Source: Clostridiales bacterium (GTDB taxonomy: Bacteria; Bacillota; Clostridia; Peptostreptococcales; Anaerovoracaceae). Taken from it: a stretch of 36,188 nt of DNA. The stretch covers positions 1 to 36,188 of the forward strand of contig SVCW01000014.1 of the NCBI GenBank assembly GCA_015058155.1, in the 5' to 3' direction. The position numbers were made by a program, and so were the translations under genes. The first letter of the stretch is position 1. Each line of letters starts with the position of its first letter. This document shows positions 30,012-36,188 of the stretch, piece by piece. The notes under the pieces were generated by a model that had not been told where the DNA came from, ran no database searches, and worked only from the letters and a program-made list of their open reading frames with translations.

Positions 30012-30035
30012 AAAGGGTCGCGAAAAATGCGACCC
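30012..30035 (-). terminator. Terminator between the macrodomain and VWA genes
   Basis: GGGTCGC, loop, GCGACCC, then TTT on the minus strand. A TATAAT box for the VWA gene is at 29990-29995. The two genes therefore appear to be separate transcripts, although termination may be partial. Confidence 0.65.
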
Positions 30036-30055
30036 CCGAAAAAATTTTCAAATTA

Positions 30056-31093
30056 TTAATAAATCACATTTCCAAGAAGCGGCTGGTCATAATTAAAGAG
30101 AATCTGATTGATTTCAAAAATATCATAAATCTTATTCACGATACAAAACTCCACAATCAGATCAAACTTATCGCTGTGCGAAAGCGCCATGCCAGCCTTG
30201 AAAAGCATCTCCCGCGTTTCATCAAGCGAAAGTTCAAGCGCCACAGCAAACGCCAGCACGTTGCTTTTCTTCGGCACATATCCGTGATCACCCTTAATCT
30301 TCGAGAAAAGCTTCTTGTCGATATTGGCCTTCTTGTAGCACTCCGCATTTGACATGCCCTTTTCCTTAATCTTTCGGAGAAGCATCTCGGAGAAACTCTC
30401 GTCAATCATCTCAAGCCACTCGTCGATATCCGCATCGCTCGCAGCGACAGACTCAGACGCCACAGTCGCAAACACCACATCACGCTTGCTCACAGCCTTT
30501 GGCGCTGCCATCGCAAGCTCTTCTTCCTGATAACGTCTCCTGCGGTATTCGCGTGCCTCGTGCTCGTCGACATAATGCTCATCGATATATTCTTCGATAT
30601 TCGCAAATAGCGCCTTACTTATATTCAGGCACTCCTTGTTAAACACCGCAAGGTATACCATCATTTCGTTTTCCGTCAGGAAATCGCCAATAGTGTCGAT
30701 TGCAACCCTGAGAGCCTCCTTCTTAGGATAACCAAAAATACCTGAAGAAATGAGCGGGAATGCTATACTATCGCAGCCCTTCTCCTTTGCCAGCTTAAGT
30801 GACTCGCGATAGCTCGAAACAAGGGCTTCTCTCTCACCATGCTCTCCACCGTTCCACACAGGGCCGACAGTATGTATCACGTATTTACAAGGCAGATTGT
30901 ACGCAAATGTCGCCTTCGCTTCGCCAGTCTCACATCCACCCAGCAGTCTGCACTCAGCCGCAAGCTGCGGACCTGCCGCCGCATGAATCGCACCGCACAC
31001 ACCACCACCCGGCTCAAGCCTCTTATTTGCGGCATTGACAATCGCGTCCACATGCATCTTTGTAATATCGTTTCTAACTATTTCAAAAGGCAT
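30056..31093 (-). CDS. Macrodomain protein with C-terminal helical domain
   Basis: Residues 1 to about 165 are a macrodomain: I-V-N-A-A-N near 18-23, the E-P-G-G-G-V-C-G-A-I-H loop (27-37) and S-S-G-I-F-G-Y-P (117-123), which bind ADP-ribose. A charged linker (about 166-230, with R-R-R-R) leads to a helical domain at about 233-345 that contains K-L-F-S-K-I-K-G-D and L-S-L-D-E-T-R-E-M-L-F-K-A-G, resembling an HTH-like module seen in other Bacillota proteins. The family removes ADP-ribose from proteins or nucleic acids or senses its derivatives; the C-terminal half may direct it to a target. AGGAGG precedes the ATG. The VWA gene follows. Confidence 0.83.
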   Translation of the reverse strand: MPFEIVRNDITKMHVDAIVNAANKRLEPGGGVCGAIHAAAGPQLAAECRLLGGCETGEAKATFAYNLPCKYVIHTVGPVWNGGEHGEREALVSSYRESLKLAKEKGCDSIAFPLISSGIFGYPKKEALRVAIDTIGDFLTENEMMVYLAVFNKECLNISKALFANIEEYIDEHYVDEHEAREYRRRRYQEEELAMAAPKAVSKRDVVFATVASESVAASDADIDEWLEMIDESFSEMLLRKIKEKGMSNAECYKKANIDKKLFSKIKGDHGYVPKKSNVLAFAVALELSLDETREMLFKAGMALSHSDKFDLIVEFCIVNKIYDIFEINQILFNYDQPLLGNVIY

Positions 31094-31259
31094 TTTAACT
31101 ACCTCCTTTGTCGTATTACATACATTATATCATATCCTTTATACTATAAAACGGACTTTCACAGGAAAGATTTTCTCCATAAATCAAATAAGGAAAAATC
31201 TTCCATCCATCCGAGACTTATGTTACAATATATTTATAATTTCCATTTATTTATATTTT

Positions 31260-31303
31260 ACGTAATATTACGTGTTGATTTACGTAATATTACGTAGTAT
31301 AAT
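31260..31303 (+). promoter_or_regulatory. hicAB promoter with two identical palindromic operators
   Basis: TTGATT (31275-31280) and TATAAT (31298-31303) are 17 bases apart. The palindrome ACGTAATATTACGT occurs at 31260-31273, just upstream of -35, and again at 31282-31295, filling the spacer. Their centres are 22 bp apart, about two helical turns, so two dimers would sit on the same face. HicB antitoxins often repress their own promoters, and the C-terminal part of this HicB could supply the DNA-binding domain. Confidence 0.88.
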
Positions 31304-31319
31304 AAGGAGGGCGGATTAG

Positions 31320-31505
31320 ATGAAAGTATCAGAACTAATTAAACTACTAAAAAAGCACGGTTGCTATCTTGTAGAACACGGCAAAGAGCATGACGAATGG
31401 TACAGTCCTATAACAAACAGTCACTTCAGGATCCCTCGTCACAAAAGTAAAGAAATACCAAATGGAACATTAAACAACATTTTAAAGACCGCTGGTTTAA
31501 GATAA
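31320..31505 (+). CDS. hicA: HicA-type mRNA interferase toxin
   Basis: The 61-residue protein has the HicA fold, a small dsRBD-like domain: KVSELIKLLKKHGCYLVEHG, then D-E-W-Y-S-P, F-R-I-P-R-H-K and I-P-N-G-T-L-N-N-I-L-K-T-A-G-L. The catalytic His of the usual G-S-H motif is probably H24 in G-K-E-H. HicA cleaves mRNA independently of codons in a wider sense. AGGAGG lies nine bases before its ATG. hicB follows after 11 bases. Confidence 0.92.
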   Translation: MKVSELIKLLKKHGCYLVEHGKEHDEWYSPITNSHFRIPRHKSKEIPNGTLNNILKTAGLR

Positions 31506-31516
31506 GGAGGCATTAT

Positions 31517-31906
31517 ATGAAATACGTATATCCTGCTATTTTCACAAAAGAAGAAAAAGGCTACTCAATTCTCTTCCCTGATTTTGAAGGCTGCTTCACT
31601 TGTGGTGATACACTCGAAGATGGAATTATGATGGCCGAGGACGTTCTCGCATTTACACTTTACGCATACGAACGCGATAATAAAGAAATACCTCTTCCAA
31701 GCAATCATACACAGCTCACCGTTGCCGCTAATGAATTTGTCAACTATATCGCCTGTGATACAATCGAATACCGCAGAAAATATAATACAAAAGCCGTAAA
31801 GAAAACACTTTCAATTCCGGAGTGGCTCAACGAAGCTGCTACAAGAGCAGGCATAAACTGCTCAGCTGTACTCCAGGAAGCATTAAAAGAAAAATTAGGC
31901 TATTAA
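31517..31906 (+). CDS. hicB: HicB-type antitoxin
   Basis: The 129-residue protein has the HicB N-terminal pseudo-RNase H fold (Y-P-A-I-F-T-K-E-E-K-G-Y-S-I-L-F-P-D-F-E-G-C-F-T-C-G-D). Its C-terminal part (S-I-P-E-W-L-N-E-A-A...S-A-V-L-Q-E-A-L-K) looks like a ribbon-helix-helix DNA-binding segment. It neutralises HicA and is likely to bind the two palindromes in the promoter. AAGGAGG precedes the ATG, and a terminator follows directly. Confidence 0.92.
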   Translation: MKYVYPAIFTKEEKGYSILFPDFEGCFTCGDTLEDGIMMAEDVLAFTLYAYERDNKEIPLPSNHTQLTVAANEFVNYIACDTIEYRRKYNTKAVKKTLSIPEWLNEAATRAGINCSAVLQEALKEKLGY

Positions 31907-31913
31907 CAAAATT

Positions 31914-31943
31914 AGCGTCAGCTTAACCCAGCTGACGCTTTTC
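31914..31943 (+). terminator. Terminator after hicAB
   Basis: AGCGTCAGCT, six-base loop, AGCTGACGCT, then TTTTCTT. Confidence 0.9.
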
Positions 31944-31953
31944 TTATTTGAAT

Positions 31954-32291
31954 ATTGATACAAATTGGTACTATTTTGTATCAATTTACACTATGTCTAA
32001 ATAATTCCGTATGTCATTTCGTAAACTTTTTCGTGTTGTGCGGCAATCTTTTTCCAACGGAAGTTGGAAATTGCATAACTATAGCCTGACTAATGCAAAA
32101 TGCAGAATTTCAGGTTCTGAGAACAGGGAAAACAAACGTCTCAATACTGAATAATAGCCGCAAAAGCACATTTTAAGCAAAACCCGGCTATTGTTTTGAA
32201 TAAATCCAGAGCGGCAATGATAAGAAGCAACCTGCTTTAGTAAAAAACAGCAATTTGCGGCTACGATTATGCAATGGGCTATGAAAAAAAG
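31954..32291. other. Gene-free stretch with two inverted repeats
   Basis: ATTGATACAAA and TTTGTATCAAT (31954-31985) form an 11-bp inverted repeat around ten bases. TTTCCAAC, GGAA, GTTGGAAA (32051-32070) form a short perfect hairpin, extended by GCAAT/TTGC. A 71-codon minus frame at 32079-32294 has no ribosome binding site and no recognisable product. I see no gene here; the two repeats may be operators or remnants. Confidence 0.5.
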
Positions 32292-32309
32292 CACTTCCTG
32301 TCCTGTTTA

Positions 32310-32337
32310 TTGTACAAATCTCATGCTATATTATAAT
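32310..32337 (+). promoter_or_regulatory. Promoter of structured RNA copy 1
   Basis: TTGTAC (32310-32315) and TATAAT (32332-32337) with a 16-base spacer. The same promoter, almost base for base, stands before copy 2. Confidence 0.7.
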
Positions 32338-32343
32338 TACAAG

Positions 32344-32510
32344 TTAACAACGAGTGTGATATGGCTTGTTTGTTGTCATGGTGTCTGGAATTTCATATCA
32401 AATTCCAGGTGTCCTTTCTTTTCTTTGTCGATTTGTTATTTGTTTCCGTATCATGCTCATAAGAAAACGTCCTGGTGTGTTCCTTCTCCAGGACGTTTGG
32501 TATTTACTGT
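32344..32510 (+). ncRNA. Candidate structured small RNA, copy 1 (about 165 nt)
   Basis: The repeat shared with copy 2 begins at 32292. The transcript has a 13-bp closing helix: GAGTGTGATATGG (32352-32364) with CCGTATCATGCTC (32456-32468), using three G-U pairs. An inner hairpin follows, CTGGAATTT/AAATTCCAG (32385-32408). It ends with the terminator AAACGTCCTGG/CCAGGACGTTT (32475-32508). The region between the helix arms is 91 bases in both copies. There is no ORF. It is convergent with the 130-residue gene at 32540. I do not recognise a known RNA family; 6S RNA was considered and not supported. Confidence 0.72.
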
Positions 32511-32539
32511 TCAATTATTGTACTTGCATACTATCTTCT

Positions 32540-32932
32540 CTATTCCGCAGCACTTCTCGCTGCAAGCTCCGCAAGTCGTTCGAAGCCTACAACAAACCAT
32601 TCAAAATCATCCTCCGACATCGGTGACATCGCCCAGTGATTCCAGTAACGCCAGTATGAGAAAATTGCATCTCCGAGCAGTTTCACGCTATCAATCTGCA
32701 GCGAAATTCTTCTCCATGTTCCAAGATCCGAGTAATTGCAATCTGGAAAAGCTCTTATAAGTGATTCGCCAGAGTCCATATCGAAGCCCAGTTCCATCAT
32801 GCTATCACCAACGAAGAAACAATCTTCGAAAAAACTCCAAGGCACATTTGCGTGATTCTTATACATCTGCCCCCACACAAGTGCAAACCTCTGAATCTTT
32901 TTATAATCTAATTCAGTTTTTTCATTACGCAT
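32540..32932 (-). CDS. Protein of unknown function (130 residues)
   Basis: A small soluble protein rich in Trp, Phe and acidic residues (for example S-Y-W-R-Y-W-N-H-W-A and D-D-F-E-W-F-V-V-G-F). It has no signal peptide or membrane helix. AGGGGAG stands ten bases before the ATG, which supports the frame. I do not recognise a family. It shares strand and direction with the larger membrane-protein gene upstream (gap 50 bases). The two are enclosed by the duplicated RNA gene. Confidence 0.7.
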   Translation of the reverse strand: MRNEKTELDYKKIQRFALVWGQMYKNHANVPWSFFEDCFFVGDSMMELGFDMDSGESLIRAFPDCNYSDLGTWRRISLQIDSVKLLGDAIFSYWRYWNHWAMSPMSEDDFEWFVVGFERLAELAARSAAE

Positions 32933-32982
32933 TATACCGTCTCCCCTTTCGTTACACTACGACACACACATTACTCTTTTCT

Positions 32983-33879
32983 CTATTTCTTATTATTAGT
33001 CAACAATGCCGGTTTGTTTTCAGTTAAAAACTTTTTACCGCCATTTCCTTTAATAATATTCCTCTTCCTTTTAACTATATCAACACCTCTTCCAACAGGG
33101 ATCTCTATACCAAATAACAAATTTATCGCCCATACTGCACCAAACAATACAAATAGCGGAATCAAACATGTTGTTATTATCAGTACAGCAATAGCATCAA
33201 TGAATCTGTTTAAAGTATTCTTAGCTTTAGCTTTCCATGCGGCAGCGGTGTTCTCAACTTTTGAAACTATTCTATTAACGAAATTTCCTGAATGATCTTC
33301 TTTCGTTTCAATCTTCATCGCCTCAAACTCTTCTGAATCTGCGAGAAGAATATCAACACTTTCTTTTTGCGTTGAATATATTTTACTACCTATCGTTGTG
33401 CTAAAAGGAATTATAAGGGAAATAACAATCGCGAATATTAATAGTTTAGCCCCAAAGTTTATCAATTCTTTACGCGACTTCACAGATAATATCCCCATAC
33501 CCAAAAGAATAAGCCCGACTGAAGCAATCCATTTAATTGCTATGAACTCAAGTGAAGTCAAGAGATATTTTTCAAACACAATAAGCGCAACAATTATTAC
33601 CATATATATGCCCATATTCGCAATTTGATTAGCTATAGGAGTTGTTGAATCTCCAGGTGCAACTGCAAGTATAGTAGCTACTGTTGCCGTTGCTGCTGTC
33701 ACTTCGGCTGCTTTAAGTTTCACCTCATCAAGATATTCAATTGCTTCTGAATTGTAAGCCCTATCTTCCGCTGATACAAATCCTGCCAAAGGTGAGAAAA
33801 TACAGAGAAGTCCTAATAAAACTGCGACTATTCCTGCAATACCGGCTAATGAACAATTACTAAATAAACTGTTTTTCAT
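32983..33879 (-). CDS. Multi-span membrane protein of unknown function (298 residues)
   Basis: Hydrophobic segments are near residues 11-35 (possible signal or anchor, ending A-G-F-V-S-A), 90-108, 112-132, 144-162 and 226-258. Between the first two lies a recognisable A-P-G-D-S-T-T-P-I-A-N-Q-I-A-N motif that I associate with an uncharacterised bacterial membrane family. A charged loop (about 170-225) contains D-S-E-E-F-E and a coiled-coil-like K-V-E-N-T-A-A-A-W-K-A-K-A-K. The C-terminus is basic. AGGAGG precedes the ATG. No function can be given. Confidence 0.75.
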   Translation of the reverse strand: MKNSLFSNCSLAGIAGIVAVLLGLLCIFSPLAGFVSAEDRAYNSEAIEYLDEVKLKAAEVTAATATVATILAVAPGDSTTPIANQIANMGIYMVIIVALIVFEKYLLTSLEFIAIKWIASVGLILLGMGILSVKSRKELINFGAKLLIFAIVISLIIPFSTTIGSKIYSTQKESVDILLADSEEFEAMKIETKEDHSGNFVNRIVSKVENTAAAWKAKAKNTLNRFIDAIAVLIITTCLIPLFVLFGAVWAINLLFGIEIPVGRGVDIVKRKRNIIKGNGGKKFLTENKPALLTNNKK

Positions 33880-34043
33880 ACTAATATCCTCCTGAAAATA
33901 ATACTTTAAACAGGCTTTGTAATTTTCGCGTATAATAACATTCTAACACAGTTTATAAGTGATACTACTTGTTTCCTAAAAATAGTTGCTCTTTTTGAAA
34001 AATATCTCATTTTGTTATAAACACGACACTTCCTGTCCTGTTT

Positions 34044-34071
34044 ATTGTACAAATCTCATGCTATATTATAA
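34044..34071 (+). promoter_or_regulatory. Promoter of structured RNA copy 2
   Basis: TTGTAC (34044-34049) and TATAAT (34066-34071), 16-base spacer, identical in both boxes and spacing to copy 1. Confidence 0.7.
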
Positions 34072-34077
34072 TCACAA

Positions 34078-34245
34078 GTTAACAACGAGTGTGATACGGA
34101 TTATTTGTTGTCATGGTTCTGGAATTTCATAGCAAATTCCAGGTGTCCTTTCTTTTCTTGATTATGATAAATGTGTTTGTGTTGTTCTTCCCGTATCACG
34201 CTCATAAGAAAACGTCCTGGTGTTCACCTCTCCAGGACGTTAACA
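34078..34245 (+). ncRNA. Candidate structured small RNA, copy 2 (about 165 nt)
   Basis: The repeat begins at 34026. The closing helix is GAGTGTGATACGG (34087-34099) with CCGTATCACGCTC (34191-34203). Relative to copy 1, two G-U pairs have become G-C by single changes on opposite arms, so pairing is kept. The inner hairpin CTGGAATTT/AAATTCCAG (34119-34142) is unchanged. The terminator is AACGTCCTGG/CCAGGACGTT (34211-34241). The 3' part of the inner loop has drifted strongly. The rest of the gap 33880-34368 holds only the next promoter. Confidence 0.72.
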
Positions 34246-34264
34246 TACTTATATATACTGTTTA

Positions 34265-34292
34265 TTACACAAATGTTGTGCTATATTAAAAT
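34265..34292 (+). promoter_or_regulatory. Promoter of the membrane-protein operon, a diverged copy of the RNA promoter
   Basis: TTACAC (34265-34270) and TAAAAT (34287-34292), 16-base spacer, inside a block (CTGTTTATT...TGCTATATTA) clearly derived from the same sequence as the two RNA promoters. It lies about 75 bases before the next gene. Confidence 0.6.
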
Positions 34293-34368
34293 TAATAAGT
34301 AATTTTACAGTTTAGTAATTGTCCTGACAATAGCCATTTTTCACAAATTTTAATAATAGAGGATTCAT

Positions 34369-34974
34369 ATGAGACGTTGTAAATACTATGTAAGTTCTAA
34401 TAAAACTAAATCGTTTGTCATCAGAGTTTTTGATGATTCGCTTTTTAACGAACATTATGCATACCGATTCACAACGAACTGGATGAAATCATTTCTTTAT
34501 TTTCTTCCAATTGATTTAGCTTTAATCATAGTCTCGGTAAGCATTCCACCATACTTTACATATTATCTGAATATTGATCAGATGATTATAGATACAGTTC
34601 TGTATACAGCTCTTTTCTATTTCGGTTTTTTTGCTTTTTTCTTTCTTATTGCTTTTATAGTAAAAGGGGTATATCGGAACAAAATACCTTCAAAATTTGT
34701 TAAGCTTGTATGTGAATTGTTCAATAGTAAAGTTTCTGCCAACAAACGTATGCGAAACGACGATAGCATTCTCATTCGCATGATGTATCAAGATCTTCAT
34801 GGCAAGACATTTGTGAAGTCCAACCTTTCATATCGTTTAAGAAAAATTATCGAATTAAGAAATGACGCATATAGCGAAAGCACCATAGAGGAAGAAAAAT
34901 ATAAAAAGTATTCCAATCAGCTTAAGAACTACCATGAACTTATGATTAAGGAGACTAAAAATGAGGCTTCGTAA
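34369..34974 (+). CDS. Two-span membrane protein of unknown function (201 residues)
   Basis: Residues about 41-62 and 74-98 are strongly hydrophobic and form a probable transmembrane hairpin. The N-terminal 40 residues and the long C-terminal half (about 100-201) are basic and likely cytoplasmic; the last 50 residues look like a coiled coil (E-E-E-K-Y-K-K-Y-S-N-Q-L-K-N-Y). AGAGGA precedes the ATG. It overlaps the next gene by 14 bases. AT-rich codon use sets the pair apart from the metabolic genes to the left. No family is recognised. Confidence 0.72.
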   Translation: MRRCKYYVSSNKTKSFVIRVFDDSLFNEHYAYRFTTNWMKSFLYFLPIDLALIIVSVSIPPYFTYYLNIDQMIIDTVLYTALFYFGFFAFFFLIAFIVKGVYRNKIPSKFVKLVCELFNSKVSANKRMRNDDSILIRMMYQDLHGKTFVKSNLSYRLRKIIELRNDAYSESTIEEEKYKKYSNQLKNYHELMIKETKNEAS

Positions 34975-35761
34975 GAAAGATATAATCATACTTTTTATTA
35001 CAACTTTTATATCACTCATAGTTTTAGTTGCTGCAACATTTCTCATAGAAGAAAACAAAGAAGCCGCAAAGGATTATGTCTACAAAACTGCCATTAATAA
35101 AGTTTGGAATAACGACTTTAAAAACTCATCTAAAATGTTTGATACTCTTCCCGAATCATATAAAGACGTAGTTAGTTATGTAGCTTTTGCAGAAGCAAAA
35201 GAAACTTTCGAATTAGACGACAAATATAAAGGCGAGAAACTAGCAGAACATGTCCCTGAATTCCAATATGTAGATGACAAAGAACTTGAGCGAATTAATA
35301 AAAAGCTGGAATTAATGCGTAACTACAGTGAAGTAAGAATGATTTCAGCAGAAATCAGAGCAAAAACTGCAACTGCACCTTACGACGGCATGCCATTAAA
35401 ATACTTACTCACTATGGAAAATGCAACCGTTACTTATAATGGAACTAATTATTCTGTCAAGTCCGGGGAACAAATACCTCATCAAATTTACACTGTACGT
35501 CTTAACTCAAGTGCTCGTATTAACTACAAAGCTATAGTTACAAATGGTATAGTCTCACAGGTATTTGATATGTCCGATACTGATTGGAAAGCACTCGATA
35601 AAGCAAAAGAAAATCTGATTCGCGATAGCAAGAAAGAGGCATCGGAATATGATTCATTAGGAGCTAGCGATTTTGGATATGCCGATGACTTCTATGACGA
35701 GTATTGGGATGATTTTTACGACTATGAAGATGCCGAAAGTTATTGGATGGATTATCAATAA
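34961..35761 (+). CDS. Membrane-anchored protein with Asp/Tyr-rich C-terminal tail (266 residues)
   Basis: A single N-terminal helix (about 8-29) after a basic start suggests an anchor with the rest outside. The middle (about 35-220) is soluble and rich in Lys and Glu, including a tract that may form helices (D-D-K-E-L-E-R-I-N-K-K-L-E-L-M). The last 39 residues are dominated by Asp, Tyr, Phe and Trp: D-D-F-Y-D-E-Y-W-D-D-F-Y-D-Y-E-D. AAGGAG before the ATG lies inside the end of the preceding gene, so the two are coupled. No family is recognised. Confidence 0.72.
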   Translation: MRLRKKDIIILFITTFISLIVLVAATFLIEENKEAAKDYVYKTAINKVWNNDFKNSSKMFDTLPESYKDVVSYVAFAEAKETFELDDKYKGEKLAEHVPEFQYVDDKELERINKKLELMRNYSEVRMISAEIRAKTATAPYDGMPLKYLLTMENATVTYNGTNYSVKSGEQIPHQIYTVRLNSSARINYKAIVTNGIVSQVFDMSDTDWKALDKAKENLIRDSKKEASEYDSLGASDFGYADDFYDEYWDDFYDYEDAESYWMDYQ

Positions 35762-35776
35762 GTCAAAGCAATTAAA

Positions 35777-35806
35777 GAGGGGCTCTAGTCTAAGCTAGAG
35801 CCCCTC
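35777..35806. terminator. Strong hairpin after the membrane operon
   Basis: GAGGGGCTCTAG and CTAGAGCCCCTC form a perfect 12-bp stem around six bases, 15 bases after the stop. There is no T-run, so it may be an mRNA 3' end hairpin or part of a mobile element boundary. Confidence 0.6.
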
Positions 35807-35819
35807 AGACTGTAGACAA

Positions 35820-35855
35820 AGTCCCCATGGCAGACAAAGCTGTGGGGCTTTTTTT
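35820..35855 (+). terminator. Intrinsic terminator ahead of the IS1182-like element
   Basis: AGTCCCCA and TGGGGCT pair with one bulged base, followed by seven T. It blocks read-through into the transposase gene and may lie in the left end of the IS. Confidence 0.7.
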
Positions 35856-35888
35856 ACGCAAAAGTGCAGGTATTTGTGTCGGCAAACA

Positions 35889-35917
35889 TTGAAATTTCAA
35901 CGTTTTTATGATAAAAT
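35889..35917 (+). promoter_or_regulatory. Promoter of the transposase gene
   Basis: TTGAAA (35889-35894) and TAAAAT (35912-35917) with a 17-base spacer. Confidence 0.65.
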
Positions 35918-35941
35918 ATTACCGTAAAGGACGGTGCCGAT

Positions 35942-36188
35942 ATGCTTTCTAAGAATCAGAAAAATACTTCTCAAATACAGATGGTTTCGCTCGATCAGCT
36001 TGTTCCACAGGATCACCTCTTAAGAAAAATCGATAAAGCGGTTGATTTTAGCTTCATTTACGACCTTGTAGAAGAAAAATACTCCGCAGATACAGGTCGT
36101 CCAAGCCTCGACCCTGTAATGCTCATAAAGATTCCACTCATTCAGTACATGTATGGTATTAAGAGTATGAGGCAGACAATTAAGGAAA
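35942..36188 (+). CDS. IS1182-family transposase, N-terminal part (cut by window edge)
   Basis: The frame from the ATG at 35942 runs to the window end (82 codons). It reads S-L-D-Q-L-V-P-Q-D-H-L-L-R-K-I-D-K-A-V-D-F-S-F-I-Y, then G-R-P-S-L-D-P-V-M-L-I-K and I-K-S-M-R-Q-T, the conserved start of DUF772/IS1182-type transposases. The DDE catalytic domain lies beyond the window, so intactness cannot be judged. The left boundary of the element is not certain; it may begin near 35811. Confidence 0.92.
   Translation, partial: MLSKNQKNTSQIQMVSLDQLVPQDHLLRKIDKAVDFSFIYDLVEEKYSADTGRPSLDPVMLIKIPLIQYMYGIKSMRQTIKE

Noticed and set aside
32079..32294. 71-codon minus-strand frame
   Set aside because: No ribosome binding site, no recognisable motif, and it ends in the promoter region of the RNA gene.
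32344..32510. 6S RNA or another standard housekeeping RNA
   Set aside because: The shape (13-bp closing helix, asymmetric inner loop, short hairpin) lacks the long duplex with central bubble of 6S RNA, and two adjacent copies would be unusual.

Overview
The window looks like a piece of chromosome from a low-to-medium GC, anaerobic, probably spore-forming member of the Bacillota (Clostridia). The signs are strong AGGAGG-type ribosome binding sites, a Gram-positive LexA box, the spoVB-mazG-hup-rqcP gene order known from the Bacillus yabM-yabN-yabO region, a flavodiiron protein paired with a rubredoxin-type reductase, a SpoIIM homologue and an iron-sulfur flavoprotein-like reductase. I cannot assign a genus from sequence alone. 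No rRNA, tRNA or CRISPR array was seen.

Layout. 1-166 is the tail of an IS3-family (IS150-like) element. 193-4682 (minus) is a housekeeping run: rqcP, hup, mazG, a SpoVB/MurJ-type flippase and mtaD, with a large imperfect palindrome and a UUCG-loop terminator between hup and rqcP. 4855-6730 (minus) is the oxygen/NO-detoxifying pair of flavin reductase-rubredoxin and FprA. 6914-15114 (minus) is a complete aromatic operon: aroF-tyrA-aroB-aroA-aroC-pheA-aroE/K fusion-aroQ, covering DAHP synthesis through chorismate to prephenate dehydrogenase and dehydratase. Its leader (about 15140-15359) carries a 29-codon ORF with clustered Tyr and Phe codons followed by a terminator, which is a textbook layout for ribosome-mediated attenuation.

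15388-20052 (minus) holds an SseB-HD fusion resembling a (p)ppGpp hydrolase, a 30-residue membrane miniprotein, a LexA-controlled dinB with a partner gene, and an AAA ATPase-SprT pair. 20218-25934 is metabolic: threonine/serine dehydratase divergent from RidA, adenine deaminase divergent from alanine racemase, and an iron-sulfur flavoprotein-like reductase.

From about 25.9 kb to the right end the window becomes accessory in character: lower GC, many unknown genes and much structured noncoding DNA. Two direct copies of a 430-550 bp noncoding element (26060-26608 and 28304-28735) bracket an unknown gene and a spoIIM homologue. TspO, a VWA protein and a macrodomain protein follow, then a HicAB toxin-antitoxin pair whose promoter is covered by two identical 14-bp palindromes. 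Two direct copies of a small, apparently independently transcribed RNA gene (about 32344-32508 and 34078-34241), whose closing helix is preserved by G-U/G-C exchange, bracket two more unknown genes. A two-gene membrane operon and the start of an IS1182-family transposase end the window. The strongest candidates for something undescribed are the duplicated RNA gene, the 37-nt/39-nt repeat element and the aromatic attenuator.
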